DNA of 64,000 nt from the NCBI RefSeq assembly GCF_011074795.1, contig NZ_JAAMPF010000036.1, positions 62,001 through 126,000 of the forward strand, read 5' to 3'. Positions 9,023 to 17,336 of the stretch are shown piece by piece. The notes under the pieces are model-generated. The model saw only the letters and a list, made by a program, of their open reading frames with translations. It searched no databases and was not told the DNA's origin. The DNA comes from Marinobacter salicampi (lineage in GTDB: Bacteria > Pseudomonadota > Gammaproteobacteria > Pseudomonadales > Oleiphilaceae). A program made the position numbers and the translations under genes. Each line of letters opens with the position of its first letter. The first letter of the stretch is position 1.

Positions 9023-9047
9023 GCAATGGACGAAGCCAGTTTCCAGG
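9000..9047 (+). repeat. 24-bp tandem duplication across the acyl-CoA dehydrogenase stop codon
   Basis: Positions 9000-9023 and 9024-9047 are two copies of a 24-bp unit, 22 of 24 bases identical. The first copy reads TTTTTAGG where the second reads TTTCCAGG, so a CAG codon in the second corresponds to the TAG stop in the first. Because the unit is a multiple of three the frame is preserved. Confidence 0.9.
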
Positions 9048-9146
9048 CTGCCCTAACGGCCTAGAGGCCGCAGCCATGCCTGCCGCATCCGGATGGATAC
9101 GGCCCCTTAAAATCAGAACTATAATCGGCAAAGGAGCGATATCACC

Positions 9147-10253
9147 ATGACGCGTAAATCGAAGGCTGTCGTGTGTCGGGAATGGGGCCAGCCCATAACG
9201 GTGGAAACCATTAACATCGCGCCTCCCAAGCATAACGAGATCACCATCAAGGTCGCTGCCTGTGGCGTCTGCCATTCCGATCTCTCTGCCACCACCGGCA
9301 AGATCCAGTACCCGCCTCCCCTGGTGCTGGGCCATGAAGGCGCCGGTGTTGTGATCGAGGTGGGTGAAGGCGTTACCGAATTCAGTGAGGGCGACCATGT
9401 GGTCAGCTCGTTCATTTCCATGTGTGGCAAGTGCCGCCAGTGTGTCCGTGGCCGCCCGGTGCTCTGCGAAAAAGCCCATAAGGCCATGTTCACCCTGCCT
9501 GACGGCACGGTTCGTACCACCGACGCCGAGGGTCGGGATCTGAACGTGTTCGGGGCCTGCGGGGTGATGGCGGAATACGCCACCCTGCACATCGACAACG
9601 CCGTGAAAATAGAGCAGGGCGTGCCGCTGCAGAATGCGGCCCTGGTGGGCTGCGCTGTCATGACCGGCGTCGGGGCCGTCTTCAATACCGCCAGGCTGGA
9701 GCCGGGCTCCCGCGCCGCCGTGTTCGGCGTGGGTGGCGTCGGCCTGAATGCCATCCAGGGTTGCCAGACCGCCGGTGCTGAAATGATTGTCGCCGTGGAT
9801 ACCAGTGACAGCAAGTTGGCCATGGCCCGTGAATTCGGTGCCACCCATACCGTCAATATCAACGAGGTTGAGGACGTCGCCAAGGCGGTAAAAAAGCTAA
9901 CTGGTGGTGTTGATTACGCTTTTGAATGCGTGGGCGCCGGCGCTGTGGTTGCCCAGGCCTACAAATGCCTGGGTCGCGGCGGTACTGCGGTGGTGGTGGG
10001 CGTCGCCGATCCCAAGGATAAGACGTCGTTCGGTACGCTCTCCATGCCGGCGGACGAACGCACACTGAAGGGCAGCTGGCTCGGCTCTGCCCGCCCCCAG
10101 CATGATTTCCCGCGCATACTGGCCCTTTACAAGGCCGGCAAGCTTAAACTCGACGAACTGGTCACCCGCACCTATACCATCGATGAAGCGCCCCAGGCCT
10201 TCGAAGACATGGTGGCAGGCAAGAACGCCCGTGGCGTCATCGTATTTGACTGA
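9147..10253 (+). CDS. Zinc-dependent alcohol dehydrogenase (medium-chain MDR family)
   Basis: A 368-aa cytoplasmic NAD(P)-dependent alcohol dehydrogenase of the class III-like Zn-binding group. The catalytic zinc ligands are in ACGVCHSDL and LGHEGAGVV. A structural zinc site is marked by four Cys in CGKCRQCVRGRPVLC (about residues 92-106). The Rossmann motif GVGGVGLNAIQG is at about residue 192. It oxidises an alcohol to the aldehyde, which the next gene (17 bp downstream) would oxidise to an acid. It shares the operon with beta-oxidation genes, suggesting growth on an alcohol with a longer carbon chain; the substrate is not determined. Confidence 0.88.
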   Translation: MTRKSKAVVCREWGQPITVETINIAPPKHNEITIKVAACGVCHSDLSATTGKIQYPPPLVLGHEGAGVVIEVGEGVTEFSEGDHVVSSFISMCGKCRQCVRGRPVLCEKAHKAMFTLPDGTVRTTDAEGRDLNVFGACGVMAEYATLHIDNAVKIEQGVPLQNAALVGCAVMTGVGAVFNTARLEPGSRAAVFGVGGVGLNAIQGCQTAGAEMIVAVDTSDSKLAMAREFGATHTVNINEVEDVAKAVKKLTGGVDYAFECVGAGAVVAQAYKCLGRGGTAVVVGVADPKDKTSFGTLSMPADERTLKGSWLGSARPQHDFPRILALYKAGKLKLDELVTRTYTIDEAPQAFEDMVAGKNARGVIVFD

Positions 10254-10269
10254 CAGGAAGCTGAATCCA

Positions 10270-11682
10270 ATGAATCTGAGCAAACTCTACATCGATGGCC
10301 AATGGGAAGCGTGGGCCGGCAAGACGCTGCCTGTCCATGAAGCCGCCACAGGCGACGTGCTGGCGCAGGTTCCGGCAGCAAGTGAAAAGGAAATGAAGCG
10401 GGCGGTGGCAGCGGCGAATACCGCCTTTGAAAGCTGGAGCGAATCGAGCTTGGAGCAACGCATCAAAATCCTGGAGCAGCTTCATGCCGGGCTGAAAGCG
10501 CGCAGCAGCGAGATTGCCGAAGCCATCAGCCGCGAAGTAGGCATGCCCATCAAACTCGCTACCCAGATCCAGGCCGGTCTGCCCGCGGCCATCACTGAAA
10601 GCTACCTGAAACTGCTGCCTCAGTTTCCCTTCACCGAGCAGGTGGGTAACTCGGAAATCCAGTACGCCCCGGTGGGCGTGGTGGGTTGCATCACACCCTG
10701 GAACTACCCGCTGCACCAGGTCATCCTGAAGGTGGTGCCGGCCTTGGCCGCCGGCTGCACCGTGGTGCTCAAGCCCAGCGAGATTGCACCGACCAGCGCC
10801 TATATCCTGGCTGAAATTCTTGACGACACCGATCTGCCTGCCGGTTGCTTCAACCTGGTCTCCGGTCTGGGTCAGGTTGTGGGCGATGCCCTGATCAGGC
10901 ACCCGGATGTACGCATGGTCTCCTTTACCGGTTCCACCCGCACGGGGCACCTAGTGGCTCACGCCGCCGCTGATGATTTCAAGCGCTTCGCCCTGGAGAT
11001 GGGCGGCAAATCAGCGTCCATCGTGTTGCCCGATGCGGATCTGAAGGCTGCGGTAAAAGGCACCGTCAACAACTGCCTGCTCAATTCCGGCCAGACCTGC
11101 ACAGCCCTCACCCGTTTGCTGGTGCCGGAAGACCGGCACGACGAAGCCTGTGAGCTGGCAGCCGAGGCAGTGGCCAAAATGACCCCTGGCAATCCGCTGG
11201 AGGAAACCACCCGCCTGGGCCCCCTGGCCTCAGCCGAGCAGCGGGACAAGGTGCTGGACTTCATTCGCCTGGGCTCGGCGGAAGGCGCCACCCTTGTTGC
11301 CGGCGGCCCCGAGGCGCCCGAGGGCCTGACCGAAGGCTATTTCGTCAGGGCGACGGTGTTTGGCAACGTCAAACCCGACAGCAGAATTGCCCAGGAAGAG
11401 ATTTTTGGACCGGTGCTCTGCGTGATTCCCTACAAGGATGAAGCGGATGCCATCCGGATCGCCAATGGCACCGCCTACGGCCTGTCGGGCGCGGTCTGGT
11501 CAGGGGACGGGGAAAAGGCCCGGGCGGTGGCCGGCAAAATGCGGACCGGCCAGGTCTTCGTCAATGGCGGCGCGTTCAATCCCCTGGCTCCGTTCGGCGG
11601 CTTTGGCCACTCCGGCGTTGGTCGGGAGTTTGGCAAGTGGGGTCTGGAAGAGTTCCTGGAAGTACGCTCGCTTCAGCTATAA
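10270..11682 (+). CDS. NAD(P)-dependent aldehyde dehydrogenase
   Basis: A 470-aa aldehyde dehydrogenase that converts an aldehyde to its carboxylic acid. The ATG at 10270 follows the preceding gene by 16 bases; the open frame extends further upstream but would overlap that gene. The cofactor motif FTGSTRTG is at about residue 220, the catalytic Glu in LEMGGKSASI and the catalytic Cys in NSGQTCTA, all in the usual order, with the C-terminal segment PFGGFGHSGVGRE. It pairs functionally with the upstream alcohol dehydrogenase. Confidence 0.9.
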   Translation: MNLSKLYIDGQWEAWAGKTLPVHEAATGDVLAQVPAASEKEMKRAVAAANTAFESWSESSLEQRIKILEQLHAGLKARSSEIAEAISREVGMPIKLATQIQAGLPAAITESYLKLLPQFPFTEQVGNSEIQYAPVGVVGCITPWNYPLHQVILKVVPALAAGCTVVLKPSEIAPTSAYILAEILDDTDLPAGCFNLVSGLGQVVGDALIRHPDVRMVSFTGSTRTGHLVAHAAADDFKRFALEMGGKSASIVLPDADLKAAVKGTVNNCLLNSGQTCTALTRLLVPEDRHDEACELAAEAVAKMTPGNPLEETTRLGPLASAEQRDKVLDFIRLGSAEGATLVAGGPEAPEGLTEGYFVRATVFGNVKPDSRIAQEEIFGPVLCVIPYKDEADAIRIANGTAYGLSGAVWSGDGEKARAVAGKMRTGQVFVNGGAFNPLAPFGGFGHSGVGREFGKWGLEEFLEVRSLQL

Positions 11683-11718
11683 CCTGTGCTCTCTTTTCAC
11701 TCTGGAAGGCAGTTATCT

Positions 11719-12150
11719 ATGAGCAGTATCTGGACCGTTACCCCCTCCCTGGAAGGCATGGCCGAACGCACCAGGAACACCGCTGTCGAGGCCATGGGCA
11801 TCGAGTTTCTGGAGGTGGGTGATGACTATCTGGTCGCGCGCATGCCGGTCGATCACCGCACGGTCCAGCCTGCGGGGATCCTTCACGGCGGCGCATCGGT
11901 CGTACTGGCTGAAACTCTGGGCAGCGTGGCCGCCAACCATTGTATTCGGCGGCCCGACAAGGCGGGGGTTGGCCTTGAGATCAATGCCAACCACATCCGC
12001 TCGGTGCGGTCAGGCTGGGTTATCGGCACAGCCCGGCCCCTGCACATCGGTGGCACTACCCAGGTCTGGGAAATCCGCATTGAAAATGAAGAGGGCAAAC
12101 TGGTGTGCATGTCCCGGATCACCATGGCGGTTATTCCCGTACCGGGATGA
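11719..12150 (+). CDS. Hotdog-fold acyl-CoA thioesterase (PaaI/YdiI type)
   Basis: A 143-aa single hotdog domain. The ATG at 11719 is chosen because MSSIWTVTPSLE matches the usual start of the family; the frame extends slightly upstream. The family signature around VQPAGILHGGASVVLAETLGS (HGG loop plus the acidic residue in AETLGS) is intact. These enzymes hydrolyse acyl-CoA or aryl-CoA esters and often relieve CoA sequestration. It closes the catabolic operon. The operon has no acyl-CoA ligase, so the thioesterase is the only gene here linking free acids and CoA esters, in the release direction. Confidence 0.85.
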   Translation: MSSIWTVTPSLEGMAERTRNTAVEAMGIEFLEVGDDYLVARMPVDHRTVQPAGILHGGASVVLAETLGSVAANHCIRRPDKAGVGLEINANHIRSVRSGWVIGTARPLHIGGTTQVWEIRIENEEGKLVCMSRITMAVIPVPG

Positions 12151-12152
12151 GT

Positions 12153-12170
12153 CCGGGTTAGGCTAACCGG
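12153..12170. terminator. Short inverted repeat between convergent genes, no T-tract
   Basis: The interval between the thioesterase and exonuclease genes is only 41 bp and contains CCGGGTTAGGCTAACCGG, an imperfect inverted repeat with a very short centre. It could act as a small hairpin, a binding site or nothing at all. It is listed because other convergent junctions in the window carry similar repeats. Confidence 0.2.
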
Positions 12171-12191
12171 CAGCGTTGATCACCGTTCCGA

Positions 12192-12929
12192 TTAATACCA
12201 CAGCTCACCCACCGGTGTGTCGGGTGAGAAATGATGCTGGATCTGGGCCTGAAGCAGCTCGGCTGACGCCAGGGCATCGGTCAGGGCATGATGTGGGGGG
12301 TAATGGGGAAGGCCGTAGCGAAGCCGGCTGTCTGGTAGGCGGATGGATAGTGCACGTTTGCCCCTCACCCGGCTGAGCCAGTTGGGGGACCGGCGGGGGT
12401 GGAGCTTGGCTTCAATGGCCATGGTGTCGATAACCGGAAATTCGATGCCTTCCCGAAGCCGCCACTGAAGCGCAACTTCCAGAAAAGGTCGCTCAATGCC
12501 CCGATGGTGTACCACCACCACTTTGCCGGCCAGGGCCGGCAGGAACTCCGCCAGTATTTCTGTCAAATCCGGAGCCTCTTCAATATCGCTATGGGTGATG
12601 CCATGGATGGTGATCGACTCCCGCTGTAATGGCAGGGGTGGCCGGATGATCCAGTGCTGGGCATCCCGGCAGCGTATCCTCTGTAACGTCATGGGCACCA
12701 ACCCAATGCTGACAATGGAATGGGTGTTGGGGTCGAGTCCGGTGGTTTCGAAATCCAGCGCCACCAGTGGGACCTGGGACATGGGGGTTTCGGGGGCTAC
12801 GCATCCGGCGTCGTAAAACGCCTTGAGGTGCGGATTTCTGGCCTCGGAAGCCAGCCGGGCCATGCGCTCAGGCCAGGGTGCCAGCTTCGGGTTGGCGGGA
12901 TTGGCTGAGGTGTGCTGGCGGCCCATCAT
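12192..12929 (-). CDS. DnaQ-like 3'-5' exonuclease domain protein
   Basis: A 245-aa protein with a DEDDh-type exonuclease domain. The start at 12929 (an ATG pair at 12929/12926) has GGGGAG upstream and avoids overlap with the preceding gene. Exo I is ALDFETTGLD (about residue 60). Exo III is HHALTDALAS with the catalytic His and Asp. Exo II reads VVHHRGIERPFL where many relatives have HNxxFDxxFL, so an acidic Glu takes the place of the usual Asp. It lies 37 bp after a DUF294/CBS protein on the same strand, a pairing known in other gammaproteobacteria. A role in nucleic acid or nucleotide turnover is likely; the substrate is unknown. Confidence 0.85.
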   Translation of the reverse strand: MMGRQHTSANPANPKLAPWPERMARLASEARNPHLKAFYDAGCVAPETPMSQVPLVALDFETTGLDPNTHSIVSIGLVPMTLQRIRCRDAQHWIIRPPLPLQRESITIHGITHSDIEEAPDLTEILAEFLPALAGKVVVVHHRGIERPFLEVALQWRLREGIEFPVIDTMAIEAKLHPRRSPNWLSRVRGKRALSIRLPDSRLRYGLPHYPPHHALTDALASAELLQAQIQHHFSPDTPVGELWY

Positions 12930-12966
12930 AAGCCTCGGTCTCCCCTGCGTCCGGATGACGAACAAA

Positions 12967-14844
12967 TCACTGTAACTGACGTCCGGTCGGTGCGTGGTAG
13001 CGATAGCGCAGGAATTTCTGGCCATTGCTCAGAACCTGGAAGGCATCCTTGAGACTGCGGCGCTCGAACGGCGAAAGGTCCTCAGGCCGGACATTGTTGT
13101 CGGGCTCTTTGCCGGCTTCGATGGCCAGGGCCTGGTGGCGGATCCGCACAATGGCAATGAACTCGAGGGCATCCCTCAGATTCTCAACGCTGCCTTCCGG
13201 CAATAACTTGGTGTCGGCGACGGCTCGCAGCCGCTCAAACGAATTCTGGGCCCTGGAGCCGCACGCCAGCGAATGAATCCGGATCAGGTCGGACAGGGGG
13301 GCCGTGCCGCGGCGTTTGAGGTTGATGGTGTCGTTCTGCTTGCCGTCCTGCTCCATCACAAAGGTGCGGAAGAACCCGAGTGGCGGCGTGCGATTGAGGG
13401 CATTGCGGGCCATCAGCGCCAGGAAGCGCTGGCTTTTCTGGGCTTTGGCTGCCACCAGTGCCTTGAGCTCGTCGGTGTACCGGGTTTCGCCATGGATACC
13501 TTCCAGATCGAAGAAGATGTTGCTGTTCAGCAACGCCTCGGCCTGGGGGTTTTCGATCCAGTCGGTAAAGTAGGCCTTCCAGACCTTCAGCGGCTGTCGC
13601 CATTTGGTGTTGGTCGCCATGATGTCACCGGTGCAGTAGGTGTAGCCACAGGCTGCCAGGCCATCGCTGACAAACTTGGCCATTTCCTGGAAATAGCCAT
13701 CGTGCTCTGCCGGCTCAAAGGCATCGTCCAGCACCAGGGCGTTATCCTGGTCGGTAACCACCAGCTGCTCGTCCCGGGCCATGGACCCAAGCGCCATGAA
13801 ACAGTATGGCACCGGCGGCGGCCCGAGTTTTTCTTCCGCCAGCTCCAACAGACGCTGGCAGAAACTGCGTCCGATGCCCGCCATGGCGCTGCCGATCATC
13901 TTGGAGTTGGCATCCTCGTTTACCATCCGGACGAAGCTGTCCCTGACATCCTTGCTCACCGCTTTAAGACCGCGCACATCCTGCTGGCGGTGGATATTGC
14001 TGACCACGAACAGGGTGCTTTGGGACTCGTAGCGGATAATGTCAGACAACCCGATGATGCCCCGGGGTTCCTCACCGTGTACCACGGGCAGATGGTGGAC
14101 GTTGTTGTGAAGCATCATCAGCATGGCTTCAAAGATAAAGGCTTCGGAACGGATAGTGATCAGCCCGGTGGACATGATGTCCCGGATCGGCGTCTCCGAG
14201 GGCAGGGCCTCAGTCACCGCTCGTGTGCGCAGGTCCCGGTCAGTGACGATGCCGCTCATCACAGGTGTCGGCCCGGACTCGTCCATCAGCAGGAGGGCCG
14301 AGACACCCTCATCGGTCATTATACGGGCAGCCTCCTGCAGCCTGATGGTGTCGGGCGCGCTGACGGTGGGCCGTGAAATAAGCCGGGTCACCTTGTCGGT
14401 CAGCAGATCCCCGGACTTGCCCTTGCGGGCAACCGCTGTCCTTAAGCGCGTGCGGTCCTCGATTTCGACGAAGTCAGCGAAGATTTCATCGGTTTCCCAG
14501 AGCTCCTGGAACAGGTCAGCGGGGATGCAGTATATCAGGGTGTCTTCCAGCGCCTTGGCCGGGAAGCGAACAGTCTTGCCCATCATCAGGCCAAACTGGC
14601 CGAAGATGTCACCTTCGCTCAAGCGGTTGTATAGTTCACCGGAGCGCCGGAAAATTTCCACCGCCCCGCTACGGATGTAGTGCAGATCGGTGGCGGTCTG
14701 GCCGAACTCGGTAATGGTGGAACCTGCGCGATAGTAAGCGACGTCCACCCGGCCGGCGATCTTGTCGAGGGTCTCCGGGGCCAGGTCTTCAAACGGTTCG
14801 TGCTGACTCAGGTGATTGCGGATTTCGATCAGTTCAGCCTGCAT
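12967..14844 (-). CDS. cNMP-binding, CBS-pair and DUF294 nucleotidyltransferase-like protein
   Basis: A 625-aa soluble signalling protein, from the ATG at 14844 (MQAELIEIRNHLS); an earlier in-frame ATG exists at 14916. Order: cyclic nucleotide-binding domain (about 15-130), CBS pair (about 155-275), DUF294 nucleotidyltransferase-like domain whose signature is seen in LGSMARDEQLVVTDQDNALV (about 365-385; GSxAR...DxD), and a C-terminal DUF294_C helical domain. The architecture resembles GlnD-like regulators that sense nucleotides, and the family often sits near acetate metabolism genes. It is transcribed with the exonuclease. The reaction and target are unknown. Confidence 0.88.
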   Translation of the reverse strand: MQAELIEIRNHLSQHEPFEDLAPETLDKIAGRVDVAYYRAGSTITEFGQTATDLHYIRSGAVEIFRRSGELYNRLSEGDIFGQFGLMMGKTVRFPAKALEDTLIYCIPADLFQELWETDEIFADFVEIEDRTRLRTAVARKGKSGDLLTDKVTRLISRPTVSAPDTIRLQEAARIMTDEGVSALLLMDESGPTPVMSGIVTDRDLRTRAVTEALPSETPIRDIMSTGLITIRSEAFIFEAMLMMLHNNVHHLPVVHGEEPRGIIGLSDIIRYESQSTLFVVSNIHRQQDVRGLKAVSKDVRDSFVRMVNEDANSKMIGSAMAGIGRSFCQRLLELAEEKLGPPPVPYCFMALGSMARDEQLVVTDQDNALVLDDAFEPAEHDGYFQEMAKFVSDGLAACGYTYCTGDIMATNTKWRQPLKVWKAYFTDWIENPQAEALLNSNIFFDLEGIHGETRYTDELKALVAAKAQKSQRFLALMARNALNRTPPLGFFRTFVMEQDGKQNDTINLKRRGTAPLSDLIRIHSLACGSRAQNSFERLRAVADTKLLPEGSVENLRDALEFIAIVRIRHQALAIEAGKEPDNNVRPEDLSPFERRSLKDAFQVLSNGQKFLRYRYHAPTGRQLQ

Positions 14845-15007
14845 GAAAAGTCCCGGTTGCTGGAATTGACGGCAATAGAACCCCGAGTGTAGCAGCGAGC
14901 TCTGGTGGCAGGCCACGGTAGTTGTACCAAGGCCAGCCTTCGAAGCTATCCCGACCAGCTGGGTCTGTGGCCATGAAGGCCCCGGTCAATAATCCTGAAG
15001 GCAGACG

Positions 15008-15526
15008 ATGATGAATTTACACACACTGGTGCTTGGTGGTATCCGCTCAGGCAAGAGTGCCCGCGCCGAGACCCTTGCCGCGGCCCATGGGGCGCCTGTG
15101 ATCTATGTGGCTACGGCCACCGCCGGAGACGAGGAAATGGCCATCCGGATTCGCCAGCACCGGGAGCGGCGTCCTGACAGCTGGGGACTGATCGAGGCGC
15201 CCCTGAGGCTGGCCGAGGTGCTTGCGGGACAAAGCCGGCAACACCCGCCAGTATTGCTGGTTGACTGCATGAGCCTCTGGCTGAGCAACCTCATGCATAC
15301 GGGTGAGACAGTGTTTACCCGCGAGCGGGCAGCCTTTCTCGCTGAGCTGGCGGACTACTCGGGTCCGGTGGTGATCGTGAGTAACGAAGTGGGGTTCGGG
15401 ACTATCGCCATGGATCCCCTGACCCGCAGATTCTGCGACCAGTTGGGCTGGCTCAACCAGGACTTGGCGGCCCACTGTTCATCGGTGGTAATGACCGTGG
15501 CCGGGCTGTCCCTGAACCTCAAATAA
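15008..15526 (+). CDS. cobU: Adenosylcobinamide kinase / adenosylcobinamide-phosphate guanylyltransferase
   Basis: A 172-aa cytoplasmic enzyme that phosphorylates adenosylcobinamide and then attaches GMP to give adenosylcobinamide-GDP, the first step of nucleotide loop assembly. The P-loop is GGIRSGKSARAE at residue 10. The guanylylation His lies in IRQHRERRP. Other family marks are DCMSLWLSNLM and SNEVGFGTIAMDPLTRRFCD. Length matches CobU. It stands alone on the plus strand and converges with cobC, with 11 bp between the stop codons. No riboswitch is visible in the 160 bp upstream. Confidence 0.93.
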   Translation: MMNLHTLVLGGIRSGKSARAETLAAAHGAPVIYVATATAGDEEMAIRIRQHRERRPDSWGLIEAPLRLAEVLAGQSRQHPPVLLVDCMSLWLSNLMHTGETVFTRERAAFLAELADYSGPVVIVSNEVGFGTIAMDPLTRRFCDQLGWLNQDLAAHCSSVVMTVAGLSLNLK

Positions 15527-15537
15527 GTCTGGTCGGC

Positions 15538-16155
15538 TCAGCCCCCGTGGGCAACAAGGCAGGAAAGCTTGCCATAAGAGGAGTGGTCAAGCCGTATCCG
15601 GCTGCGGCACGCATAGGGCACCGCCAGTGCCGAAAGCACCCGGTCACGGCTGATGCCCATGACATGTCCGACCACCACCCGTATGACCCCCCCATGGCAG
15701 ACCAGCAGCACCCGTTGTCCCCGAAGTCTGTCTGTCCAGTCTTCCCAGGCCGCCTGGACCCGACCTTGGAAATCGCCGAAAGGCTCGCCACCTGGCGGCG
15801 CGTTCCTGTCGGCATCGGCCCAGAACCGGGCCAAGCGGTCCTGGCCATAGCGCTGTTGGATTGCGTCTGCGGTGAGGCCTTCCCAGTCGCCAAAGCCGAT
15901 TTCTCGCAGGCGCTCATCGCTGTGCAGCGGGGTACCGGACTGCCCTGCCAGGGTGCGGGCGAACTCACCACAGCGCAGAAGTGGCGACGTCAGGATGGCG
16001 TCCCAATGGTCATCCGGAGTAATGGCGTCTTCCATCTGCTGCCACCCCTGGGGGCTTAGCGGGTCATCCTTGCTGCCACGGAACATGGGCCCGCCGTCCG
16101 GTTCGCCGTGGCGAATCAGGTCGACAAAGGTGGCCAGCGTTCCGCTATTGGCCAT
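15538..16155 (-). CDS. cobC: Histidine phosphatase, probable alpha-ribazole phosphatase
   Basis: A 205-aa member of the histidine phosphatase superfamily. The phosphorylated His is in LIRHGEPDGG (about residue 13) and the second catalytic His in LVCHGGVIR. The start at 16155 overlaps the 3' end of cobT by 11 bp, so the two are probably translationally coupled. In this setting it would act as CobC (Salmonella naming), dephosphorylating alpha-ribazole phosphate or adenosylcobalamin 5'-phosphate. The superfamily assignment is certain; the substrate rests on context. Confidence 0.85.
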   Translation of the reverse strand: MANSGTLATFVDLIRHGEPDGGPMFRGSKDDPLSPQGWQQMEDAITPDDHWDAILTSPLLRCGEFARTLAGQSGTPLHSDERLREIGFGDWEGLTADAIQQRYGQDRLARFWADADRNAPPGGEPFGDFQGRVQAAWEDWTDRLRGQRVLLVCHGGVIRVVVGHVMGISRDRVLSALAVPYACRSRIRLDHSSYGKLSCLVAHGG

Positions 16156-17209
16156 CGCTGACTCCGGCATCCGCAAACCGGGCCATTTCGTTATGCAGGG
16201 CGCAGGCGGAACGTACCAGTGGCACGGCCACAGCAGCGCCACTGCCCTCGCCCAGGCGCATGCCCATATCGAGTAAGGGCCTGGCTTCCAGGGCATCCAG
16301 TACCCGACCGTGACCAGGCTCGCTGGAGCGATGGGCAAAGTGTAGCCACTGCTGCAGTTCCGGTACCTCCCGAACTGCTGCCAGAGCCGCCACGGTGACG
16401 ATAAAACCGTCCACCAGCACCGGAATTCGCCGCGCCGCGCAGCCCAGAAAGGCCCCAGCCAGGGCGGCCAGTTCAAAGCCACCCAGTGAGGCAAGGACCG
16501 CTAGGGGTGCCTGGTCTTTACCGTGGCGTTTCAGGGCGCGTTTTATCACTGCTGCCTTGTGGACGACCCCTGCAGGGTCCAGGCCGGTGCCAGGACCTGC
16601 CAGCTGCTCCGGCTCAGCACCAAGCAGGGCGCAGGCGACGGCTGCGGCACTGGTGGTGTTGCCAATGCCCATGTCACCGCCAATGAACAGCTGGGCTCCC
16701 TCTGCTGCGGCCCGATGGGCAGCGCGGTCGCCGGCGTCAATGGCCGCCTCGAGCTGGTCCCGGGTCATGGCCGGTCCGGTCGCCAGGTTTGCCGTGCCCG
16801 GGGCGATGGTTTCGTCCCGGACGCCGGGCAGGGTTGAAAGTGGTGTCACCGTACCAAGATTGATCACATCCAGGCCGGCACCGAGCATGCGTGCAAGAAC
16901 ACTGATGGCAGCGCCACCATGGGCGAAATTGGCGATCATCTGAGCGGTGACTGCCTGGGGAAAGGCCGAGATGCCCTCGGCGCAGACCCCATGGTCAGCG
17001 GCAAAAATCGCAATCTGGACCCGATCCGCGCCCGGCCGGTGGGTGCCCTGCTGCGCGCACAGTTCTATTGCCGCAGTTTCCAGCAGGCCCAGGGAGCCGG
17101 GCGGCTTGGTAAGGGAGTCCTGTCGGCGACGGGCGGCGTCAGCGTAGTGGGCTTCCGGGGTTGCGATGGCGCTTTGCCAGGCTAGAGGCAGGGGCATGAA
17201 CATACTCAT
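16145..17209 (-). CDS. cobT: Nicotinate-nucleotide-dimethylbenzimidazole phosphoribosyltransferase
   Basis: A 354-aa cytoplasmic enzyme transferring phosphoribose from nicotinate mononucleotide to 5,6-dimethylbenzimidazole to form alpha-ribazole phosphate, the lower-ligand nucleotide. Typical blocks are SLTKPPGSLGLLE near the N-terminus, FAADHGVCAEGISAFP, IGGDMGIGNTTSAAA, and the C-terminal MRLGEGSGAAVAVPLV containing the catalytic Glu. Length matches the family. It precedes cobC in the same transcript and diverges from cbiB. The enzyme that makes the lower ligand aerobically (BluB) is not in the window. Confidence 0.93.
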   Translation of the reverse strand: MSMFMPLPLAWQSAIATPEAHYADAARRRQDSLTKPPGSLGLLETAAIELCAQQGTHRPGADRVQIAIFAADHGVCAEGISAFPQAVTAQMIANFAHGGAAISVLARMLGAGLDVINLGTVTPLSTLPGVRDETIAPGTANLATGPAMTRDQLEAAIDAGDRAAHRAAAEGAQLFIGGDMGIGNTTSAAAVACALLGAEPEQLAGPGTGLDPAGVVHKAAVIKRALKRHGKDQAPLAVLASLGGFELAALAGAFLGCAARRIPVLVDGFIVTVAALAAVREVPELQQWLHFAHRSSEPGHGRVLDALEARPLLDMGMRLGEGSGAAVAVPLVRSACALHNEMARFADAGVSDGQ

Positions 17210-17336
17210 GAGAGGAGATTAGCGCCAGATGGTCTAACGCACCTGGGGACCTGTCAAGTACACTGCTTTGCGATCAGCGCTGCACAGCGCTGGATGCCGG
17301 AAACTGGCCAAAGAGTGTCGAACCGAGGTGGGTGCA

